The position numbers were made by a program, and so were the translations under genes. The notes beneath the pieces are model-generated. The model made no database searches and had not been told where the DNA came from. It saw nothing but the letters and a program-made list of their open reading frames with translations. 64,000 nt of DNA from Thermomicrobiales bacterium (lineage in GTDB: Bacteria; Chloroflexota; Chloroflexia; Thermomicrobiales; UBA6265), in NCBI GenBank assembly GCA_023957115.1, contig JAMLHN010000014.1, positions 18,787 to 82,786 of the forward strand, read 5' to 3'. Each line of letters opens with the position of its first letter. Position 1 is the stretch's first letter. This document shows positions 58,268 through 64,000 of the stretch, one piece after another.

Positions 58268-60517
58268 TCAGCTCCCGTCGTCCGGTTCCTTGCCCTGGAA
58301 CTCGACCTGGATGTAGTTGATGAGATCCCAGATCTCTTCATCGGTCAGGGTGGAAAAGGCGGGCATGTCGGTATCGGTTTTGCCGTTGCGGATCCAGTCG
58401 AAGAGCTGACCGTCGGAATGAACCCGGGTGTGCGGGGCGGAGAAATCGGCTGGCGGGGGGAACATCCCCTCGCTGAGCGGTCCATCGCCGTTTCCGGTGG
58501 CGCCGTGGCAGGCCAGGCAATTCGCCTGAAAGAGGGCACTTCCGCGACTTACCGAGTCGCCGGTGGCCGCAACCGGGTTGACCAGCCCGGAGTAGTAGCT
58601 GTCTCCCGGCTGGATTCTCCCCTGGACCATCACGATCAACCCAAGGACGATCGCCGCGGCTCCGAGCCCGGCGCTTTCCATCCGCAGGTGTCCCTTGCCC
58701 GAGCGTATGGCCGCGGCAAAGCCAACCAGCGCGATTCCCAGGAAGACGAGCCCGATTGCGCCCCCGGTGCCAAAGCGCCAGGGATCTTCTGGAACCGGTG
58801 AACCGGCGGTATCGATGGTGACCGGTTGCGTATCGGACCATTCGGTGGCGTCCGGCAGGCGCAGGGTGAGCTCGATATCCCAGTCGCCCGCGATGCCGAA
58901 TTCGCTCCCGTGGGTTTCGAAGGTCGTAAGGGAGGAGCGGCCCAGCTCCGTCTCGGCGCTGCCGATCTCCTGCCCCAGATAGGTAAAGCCCAGGAACGCC
59001 TGTGCGCCGATAGGAACCGATTCGTCCGGCAGGCGCACCAGAAAGTGATTGGGTCCGGCGCCGCCCGGCGCAAATTGGAGCGAGACGGCCTGGTCGCCGA
59101 GCTGGAACTGGACGGTTTGTCCGAACTGTTCGGTCGCCAGCACCTCTCGGCCGGGCGGCAGACCGTGCAACTGCCCCATCGCCAGCAGGATCGAAGCGGT
59201 CAGCACGATTTCGGCGATGACGGCATACCGGAGCCGGTCGGCCCACGTCGACTCGGCGCCCGGCTCGGCATTCGCCAGGCTGCGCGCCATCGGAAGCAGG
59301 CCCAGCAACGCGACGAGCACGACGGCCACGACCAGGACCAGCGCGATGAGGAGCCACCGTCCATAGTCGGTGGTGCGCAGGGCAGCCAGGCTGCCGGCCT
59401 GCAACCACCAGCTATACGCCCCGGTGATTGCCACCAGGCCCCAGCAGATGAGTGCCAGACTGAAGAACGACGAGAACGCCCGAGTGACCACACGCGGTCG
59501 ATCGGGCTGGTCACGCATCGATCGCAGCAGCACGCCGGCGATCAGCACCAGCCCCCCGAACCAGAGCGAGAGCGCCACCAGCTGCACGTAGTCGAAGAAG
59601 ATGGCGGCCCGGCGGCCGGTTTCGAGGGTTGCCGCGTGTGAATCGAGACTGACCGGCACCGGTACGAGCAACGCAACGATCAGGACCGCAAGCGAGCGAT
59701 ACTGCCGGCCAAACGGATCGCGCCAGGGCGCGGCCCGCAATACGAGGGCGAGCAGGAGGAGCAACCCAACCTGGGCGAGCCAGAGCCGCCCGTAGCGGGT
59801 ATCGAACAGGGTGTCCAGGGTCCTCGTGACGAACGAGCCGCGCGCGAGGTTGGTCGCTTCCACCCCGAGGGCGAACAGATTGGCTGCCAGCGTGACGCCA
59901 ATCGCACCGAGGGCAAGCGACTGCGCGCGCATGGACAGCATTTCGACTCGTGCGTCGTCCCCCCGAGCAGCCCACCAGAGGACGACCGCCCAGATCGGCC
60001 AGATGGCGAACGCCACGGCAAGCGGGAGTACAACGAGCCAGTGCGCGATCCCCTGGAGCCAGTGAGGCGCGCCGGCCGGTTCCTCGATCGTGGGGATCGA
60101 GGTGCTGGCGATATCGATCTGCGACCCGATGGTGAAGGTGAACGAGCCGTTGGCGGTTTGCCCATCCGCCGGGAAGACGGCGCCCCAAACAACGGTATAA
60201 GTGCCATTGTCCAGCCCACCGGGCAGGGGAACGACCAGCGAGCGATCGTCATCGCCCGGCTCGGGTGCGAGATCGGGCACGGTGTCGCCTTCGCTATCGA
60301 GGATCCGAACCGTGCTCGTACCGGCGTCGATCGGTTCGTGAAACCAGAGCTGAATGGCGGCAGGAGACTCCGCCACGATCGAGCTGGCCCGCGGGTCGCT
60401 TCGCTCCAATTCCGATTGCGCCGTGGTTTCGGATGCCTGCCCGAGGACGGCCAGCGCCACGATCAGCAGGACGAACGGAAGCAGCCAGCGACGTCGTGCG
60501 TCGGTACGGAACGACAT
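58268..60517 (-). CDS. CopC-CopD-YtkA/FixH-cytochrome c fusion protein
   Basis: 749 residues. Order: signal peptide (10-33); CopC domain (about 35-135, SDPRASSIVAESPAAIQLWFHEP-type start); CopD eight-helix membrane domain (about 150-450); a YtkA/FixH-like beta domain (about 460-580); a helix; and a C-terminal haem-c domain with CLACHG and the distal Met in TDMPAFSTL. It probably combines copper uptake with electron transfer at the membrane. GTGAGG precedes the ATG. It starts five bases after the stop of the upstream CopC gene. Confidence 0.88.
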   Translation of the reverse strand: MSFRTDARRRWLLPFVLLIVALAVLGQASETTAQSELERSDPRASSIVAESPAAIQLWFHEPIDAGTSTVRILDSEGDTVPDLAPEPGDDDRSLVVPLPGGLDNGTYTVVWGAVFPADGQTANGSFTFTIGSQIDIASTSIPTIEEPAGAPHWLQGIAHWLVVLPLAVAFAIWPIWAVVLWWAARGDDARVEMLSMRAQSLALGAIGVTLAANLFALGVEATNLARGSFVTRTLDTLFDTRYGRLWLAQVGLLLLLALVLRAAPWRDPFGRQYRSLAVLIVALLVPVPVSLDSHAATLETGRRAAIFFDYVQLVALSLWFGGLVLIAGVLLRSMRDQPDRPRVVTRAFSSFFSLALICWGLVAITGAYSWWLQAGSLAALRTTDYGRWLLIALVLVVAVVLVALLGLLPMARSLANAEPGAESTWADRLRYAVIAEIVLTASILLAMGQLHGLPPGREVLATEQFGQTVQFQLGDQAVSLQFAPGGAGPNHFLVRLPDESVPIGAQAFLGFTYLGQEIGSAETELGRSSLTTFETHGSEFGIAGDWDIELTLRLPDATEWSDTQPVTIDTAGSPVPEDPWRFGTGGAIGLVFLGIALVGFAAAIRSGKGHLRMESAGLGAAAIVLGLIVMVQGRIQPGDSYYSGLVNPVAATGDSVSRGSALFQANCLACHGATGNGDGPLSEGMFPPPADFSAPHTRVHSDGQLFDWIRNGKTDTDMPAFSTLTDEEIWDLINYIQVEFQGKEPDDGS

Positions 60518-60522
60518 GATCC

Positions 60523-61149
60523 TCACAAACGATCGACCGGCCGGTCGCTCCAACGGCGTCCGCGGGCCGCACGCCGGAAGTACCAGAGGGTCAACACGGT
60601 CACGAAGGCCAGTACCGCAATCGTCGCCGCGACGCCGTAGAAGACCGGACTTCGTCCGGACTCGTCCTGATCCTCGGACTCGCCGGCATCAGGACGGCCC
60701 ACGGGGGCATCTTGCGCGACGATTTGCGGCAATGGTTCCGGAGATGCGGTCGGATCGACGGTGAATTGGTATTGCCCGCTTGCGGTGCTGCCATCGACGG
60801 CCGAACGAGCGGTCCATTCCACCAGATAGACGCCATTGTCCAATCCGGGATGAACGCTGATCGAGACGCGCGTACCGGTCGCGTCCTGCGCATCGACGGT
60901 GGTGTCTCCCAGGTCGACCTGGGTGCCGTCCTGCTTGAGAACTGTGAGGGTCGTCCCATCCGGGTCGATGGCTTCCGAAAACCAGACCTCGATCGTGGTG
61001 GGCATCACCGGGACAGCCTGGTCCATGGGCGGGCTTGCGCGTTGAGGTATCGCCTCCGCCAGGCTTTGCTGGCCGGTCAGCATGCATGCGAGCGCGACGA
61101 TCAGCGTGAGAACGCTCCATTGGACGATCGTGCGTTCGAGACGAGACAT
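60523..61149 (-). CDS. CopC-domain copper-binding protein with C-terminal membrane anchor
   Basis: 208 residues from the ATG at 61149. Signal peptide (to about 30, ending SLAEAIP), CopC-like domain (PQRASPPMDQAVPVMPTTIEVWFSEAIDP through SGQYQFTV), an acidic linker (GESEDQDESGRSP), a transmembrane helix (about 168-190) and a basic tail. The N-terminal His of classical CopC is absent (AIPQRA), so copper binding may differ. It is upstream of and adjacent to the large fusion gene. Confidence 0.82.
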   Translation of the reverse strand: MSRLERTIVQWSVLTLIVALACMLTGQQSLAEAIPQRASPPMDQAVPVMPTTIEVWFSEAIDPDGTTLTVLKQDGTQVDLGDTTVDAQDATGTRVSISVHPGLDNGVYLVEWTARSAVDGSTASGQYQFTVDPTASPEPLPQIVAQDAPVGRPDAGESEDQDESGRSPVFYGVAATIAVLAFVTVLTLWYFRRAARGRRWSDRPVDRL

Positions 61150-61207
61150 TGCAGTTCCCTGCGGGCGGCCGAGCGAATACGAAAACAACAGGCAGGACGA
61201 TCGATCG

Positions 61208-62287
61208 CTACCCGGTTTGCCCGACATGCTCCGAAGCGCGGAAGACCTCGAAATAGAGCTCGGCCAGTTGCGCGCGCGTGGCCGGCGAGAGCTCGTCCAA
61301 ACGCTGTTGCGCGGCCGGGTCGAGCCGGGTGCGCAGACTCCAGACCTGATGGGCCTGGGATCGTTCCAGCGCGTCGATGTCGAGTCGGTCGACGCTCCAT
61401 TCGCGGCAGTTCCGGTCGAGCGCGGCCTCATCGAGCGGAAGGAGCCGTTCTATGAGGTAATCGAGCGCCTGGGCGTCGTTCCCACGGGCGTTCCGAGAAA
61501 CGATGCCCGGCTGGAACGGAATGATCTTACCGGTGTCCTCTCTCGGGTTGAGTCCCAGCAACGCGCGCAATCCACGTGAGTCCTGATCGGAACGCCGAGT
61601 TTCGAGGACCCCGGCGAAGATGACCGCGATTCCGATCGACATGGCGATATAGAGGTATTCACGGTGTCCGAGCCGGGTCACCGTGCCGCCCGATGCGACG
61701 ATGAAGGTCCCGAGCGCGATCAGGATGCAGCCGATCATCCGGCGGCGTTGGGTCCCGAGCTTACGGAACTTCCAGGCAGACCAAAGCGCTCCCGCGATCA
61801 GGATGAGGCTGCCCCCGATATTCAGGAACAAGGTCACGGCGGTCAGCCCGATATTGCGTTCCAGCGCCTCCCAGCCGTCGTGCGCCAGCAAGCGTTCGTC
61901 GACCGGCGCGTCGAGCACGAGCGTGATCGCCAGCGCGGTGATCAGCCACATGACGCCCGGGGCGAACTTGCTGATCCGGGAGCTGGCCAGCAGATAGAGC
62001 TCGCCAAGCGCCAGGTAGCCCACCACCAGCACCGCTCCGGTGACGTAGTAGATCCGCACGATGGCCGGGGTCCAGCCGGAGAGCGAGCCGATCATCTCCG
62101 CGCCGGCGGCAATCGCAAAAATTGCAAAGGCAATCGTCCAGACGATGCGATCGGGCCGGGGCCGGCGCAGGGTGTCTTTACCGATGACTGCCATGCAGCA
62201 GAGACTGACGACGAATGCAATGAGAGGAAAAACAACCAAGATCCGACCCTGTCTGCCCGCTGCGCGGAGGTTTGTCCGGCGATGCAT
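61208..62287 (-). CDS. Polytopic membrane protein of unknown function in the copper cluster
   Basis: About 359 residues, with roughly seven hydrophobic helices in the first 230 (e.g. VVFPLIAFVVSLCCMAVIG, IVWTIAFAIFAIAAGAEMIG, VTGAVLVVGYLALGELYLL). A soluble C-terminal region (about 240-359) is rich in Leu, Arg and Glu. No haem or metal motif is obvious. The start at 62287 (MHRRTNLRA) is preferred over an upstream TTG with no RBS. It lies 59 bases from the CopC gene, same strand. Confidence 0.65.
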   Translation of the reverse strand: MHRRTNLRAAGRQGRILVVFPLIAFVVSLCCMAVIGKDTLRRPRPDRIVWTIAFAIFAIAAGAEMIGSLSGWTPAIVRIYYVTGAVLVVGYLALGELYLLASSRISKFAPGVMWLITALAITLVLDAPVDERLLAHDGWEALERNIGLTAVTLFLNIGGSLILIAGALWSAWKFRKLGTQRRRMIGCILIALGTFIVASGGTVTRLGHREYLYIAMSIGIAVIFAGVLETRRSDQDSRGLRALLGLNPREDTGKIIPFQPGIVSRNARGNDAQALDYLIERLLPLDEAALDRNCREWSVDRLDIDALERSQAHQVWSLRTRLDPAAQQRLDELSPATRAQLAELYFEVFRASEHVGQTG

Positions 62288-62603
62288 GCGGGGCTCGCCG
62301 GTTCGTTCGCGCAAAGTATACGAAGCACGCGGGATTGAGCAGACGGCAGTCAGCAGACGGCAGTCAGCAGTCAGCAGTCAGCAGTCAGCACGAGTATGGC
62401 TGGGAGCGAGCTGGTCACTTCAGTACTCTTGCCTTTTGCCACAGCGCACGCCACGGCATCTCCCTGCCGACGGCCGACTGCTCCACCGTTGACACGTCTG
62501 GACAGCGGGGCTACCCTTCGACCCATCATTGCACGAGTGAAAGCATCAGCGCGGATGACGGTACGGAAACGTTCGGGACTCCCCGAACGCAGGTGGGCAT
62601 CGA
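62288..62603. other. Divergent interval with heptamer array
   Basis: Separates the membrane-protein and cytochrome c genes. Heptamers at 62339-62394 are followed by about 60 bases (62395-62455) that resemble the sequence after the array at 63235. No gene. Confidence 0.5.
62339..62394. repeat. Eight heptamers, GCAGACG/GCAGTCA
   Basis: GCAGACG, GCAGTCA, GCAGACG, then GCAGTCA four times, then GCACGAG. Not at a stop codon; it lies upstream of the cytochrome c gene. Confidence 0.9.
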
Positions 62604-63089
62604 ATGCATAAACGTGGCTCGATTCTGGCAATCACCTTTCTTTCCGTTCTGATCGTTGTTGTCGCCTGCGGTCGCGCCTCTGAAGACGACATCAACAAGG
62701 CGCTCGGTATCGTTCCGACCGCGACGCTTACCGATGAGCAGATCGCGCAGGCGACCGAGGCGGCAAACGCTGCCGCGTCGGCGATTGCCGAAGGCGGTAC
62801 GCCGGACACTGGAGTGGCGGCCATGCCGGTTGGCGATGTCCGGCTCGGCCAGCAGCAGTTCCAGTTCCAGTGCATGGCCTGTCATCAGCCCAGCGGCGCC
62901 GGACAGGGCCCGGCGCTGACCGTGCCCGATAGTCCAGTCGGGGATATGACCGATCAGGAGTTGTTCGATCTGGTCCGCACGGGTGAAGGGCATACCGGCC
63001 AGCAGCCAATCTCCACCGTCCGCATCTCAGACACCCAGCTCGCCGCCATCATCGCCTACATCCGCGATCAGATCGCCAATCCGACGTAG
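62604..63089 (+). CDS. Lipoprotein class I cytochrome c
   Basis: 161 residues. N-terminal hydrophobic segment with lipobox ending VVVAC (Cys22). An Ala-rich linker is followed by the haem site CMACH (Cys90, Cys93, His94). The C-terminal helix TQLAAIIAYIRDQI is typical of small c-type cytochromes. The Met ligand is not obvious after the haem site; GDMTDQ is a candidate. AGGTGGG upstream of the ATG supports the start. Probably an electron carrier for the copper oxidase assembled by the cluster. A heptamer array starts at the base after its stop. Confidence 0.88.
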   Translation: MHKRGSILAITFLSVLIVVVACGRASEDDINKALGIVPTATLTDEQIAQATEAANAAASAIAEGGTPDTGVAAMPVGDVRLGQQQFQFQCMACHQPSGAGQGPALTVPDSPVGDMTDQELFDLVRTGEGHTGQQPISTVRISDTQLAAIIAYIRDQIANPT

Positions 63090-63235
63090 CACGCGGCACG
63101 CGGCACGCGGCACGCGGCACGCAGCACGCAGCACGCAGCACGCAGCACGCAGCACGCAGCACGCAGCACGCAGCACGCAGCACGCAGCACGCAGATTGTG
63201 CAGTCAGCAGTCAGCAGTCAGCAGTCAGCAGTCAG
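63090..63235. repeat. Heptamer array CACGCGG x4, CACGCAG x11, CAGTCAG x5
   Basis: A 146-bp run of period 7 starting immediately after the TAG of the cytochrome c gene. Sequence drifts stepwise between dialects along the array. Confidence 0.95.
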
Positions 63236-63315
63236 CATGAGTATGACCGGGAGTGGGCTGGTCATAACTTTTGCCCTTTGCGCATGCGTCATGGAATCTG
63301 CGCGCCGCGTGCTCG

Positions 63316-63888
63316 TCACGGTAGGGAAAAGTCGATCTCGTTGATGACGCCGTCGATGCGCCATTCGCCATCGACCGGGATCAGGATGAACTCGAAGATC
63401 TTGTCTACCGGGATCAAGGCAGGGTCGAGGGTGACCTTGGCGATGACCCGATCCTCGGCAACCTGGCGTGGTTCGATGGCGAGAATGTCTGTGTACTCGT
63501 CGGTATCGGCCGGATAGGGCGTCGCGACCTCCGGAAGGTCGCCGGGCCGCAGGATGGTTGCCAGATACGCATCGGTATAGAGGGCATAGGCTCGCAGGCG
63601 GTCACCGGCATTGAGACAGGAGACGAGCATCTCGATCGTGGCGGAAACCGCATGGCCGGTCTCGCTGCCGGCTGAGATCGGTGTTCCTGGCGCGGTGCGC
63701 GCCGGTGGTTGCGGCGTCCCCACGGCGAGGATTCGCTCCAGCTCATCGAGCGAACGCGGCTCGACGGCACACCGGCGCGGATCGACATCGAACACGACCC
63801 GCGGGTCCTCCGCGGCAACTGGAGCGACAAGCGCAAGCACCATCGCAAGTGTCATTGCCATCGCGAAACCGCGTTCCCAAAATATCAT
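63316..63888 (-). CDS. Secreted NTF2-like/unknown protein, paralogue of 3805-4434
   Basis: 190 residues with a signal peptide (hydrophobic core about residues 8-24, ending PVAAED). CAVEPRSLDELERIL near the mature start, a Pro/Thr linker, then LVSCLNAGDRLRAYALYTDAYL, RPGDLPEVATP and the closing EWRIDGVINE. These positions match the protein at 3805. The ATG at 63888 is preferred; the first possible start is a TTG six codons earlier, and neither has a clear RBS. Function unknown. Confidence 0.68.
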   Translation of the reverse strand: MIFWERGFAMAMTLAMVLALVAPVAAEDPRVVFDVDPRRCAVEPRSLDELERILAVGTPQPPARTAPGTPISAGSETGHAVSATIEMLVSCLNAGDRLRAYALYTDAYLATILRPGDLPEVATPYPADTDEYTDILAIEPRQVAEDRVIAKVTLDPALIPVDKIFEFILIPVDGEWRIDGVINEIDFSLP

Positions 63889-63949
63889 TCTGAAGGGTGC
63901 GTCCAATGCAACCTGTCTGGTTGGTGGACCGGCTTGGTGGGGTGCTCGG

Positions 63950-63990
63950 ACGAGAAGAGATTCTTCCCTTCGGTCAGAATGACAAGGCGG
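63950..63990 (+). repeat. Dispersed intergenic repeat of the TTCGGTCAGAATGACA type
   Basis: AGAGATTCTTCCCTTCGGTC followed by AGAATGACAAGGCGGGG. Closest to the consensus of the family seen at 2159, 26128, 38860 and 42095. Confidence 0.6.
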
Positions 63991-64000
63991 GGACGTCTCC

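Noticed and set aside
1..64000. tRNA, rRNA, prophage or insertion sequence
   Set aside because: No cloverleaf-like tRNA, rRNA segment, transposase, integrase or phage structural gene was recognised in any interval.

Overview
The window is GC-rich, gene-dense bacterial chromosome. Gene content and style point to Chloroflexota, most likely Thermomicrobia/Thermomicrobiales (inference, not proven by a marker gene). The signs are a coproporphyrin-type haem pathway (CgoX next to HemQ), several F420-type luciferase-like oxidoreductases, many Tat-exported proteins with low-complexity mature N-termini of the ATPAASP kind, and several sugar-type ABC importers. No rRNA, tRNA, phage or insertion sequence was recognised.

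Layout. 1-2.0 kb: end of haem synthesis (cgoX partial, hemQ). 2.4-4.9 kb: LLM oxidoreductase, a secreted NTF2-like protein and a small unknown. 5.1-7.2 kb: molybdenum-related cluster (Mop, two sulfite-oxidase-fold proteins, a ModA-like protein). 7.2-9.5 kb: phosphoesterase, O-methyltransferase, a secreted two-repeat protein. 9.7-13.5 kb: multicopper oxidase, alcohol dehydrogenase, universal stress protein, a DUF protein. 13.5-15.8 kb: two-component system. 16-19.3 kb: paired bacterial PH-domain membrane proteins and a DoxX-type protein. 19.9-28.1 kb: 3-methyladenine glycosylase, GntR-regulated sugar ABC importer, frameshifted metal/siderophore-binding protein, maleate-isomerase-like protein, double GNAT. 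28.4-31.9 kb: Gfo/Idh/MocA oxidoreductase, an orphan type I-E-like CRISPR repeat, a hicAB pair with frameshifted hicA, LLM oxidoreductase. 32.2-36.9 kb: complete ABC importer. 36.8-38.8 kb: cystine-knot-array protein and aldo/keto reductase. 38.9-47.5 kb: third ABC importer in one direction with an MlrC-type M81 protein and a class III aminotransferase, facing a divergent XRE-cupin regulator. 47.6-53.2 kb: unknown two-gene module, LLM oxidoreductase, SDR, and two large Tat-exported cysteine-rich proteins. 54.1-63.1 kb: copper/respiratory assembly cluster (two Sco proteins, TlpA-CcdA fusion, PCuAC, CopC, CopC-CopD-YtkA-cytochrome c fusion, cytochrome c). 63.3-63.9 kb: paralogue of the secreted protein at 3.8 kb.

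The most striking non-coding feature is a family of strictly heptameric (period 7) repeats in at least three sequence 'dialects': GGAGTTA-like, CTCAGGA/GTCCAGA-like and CACGCAG/CAGTCAG-like. In about a dozen and a half loci they lie between genes, and most begin at, overlap or end exactly at a stop codon. Several form inverted arms around a core, and in one gene (7246-8148) the arm appears to have become coding sequence. They recall the heptanucleotide STRR repeats of heterocystous cyanobacteria, but their attachment to gene 3' ends looks distinctive.

Other points to examine: a PCuAC copper chaperone whose strand order appears circularly permuted; cysteine-array exported proteins in two architectures; a ModA-like protein with no signal peptide beside Cys-containing and Cys-less sulfite-oxidase folds; and two genes each broken by one missing base in a G/C run, which may be assembly errors or real pseudogenes.
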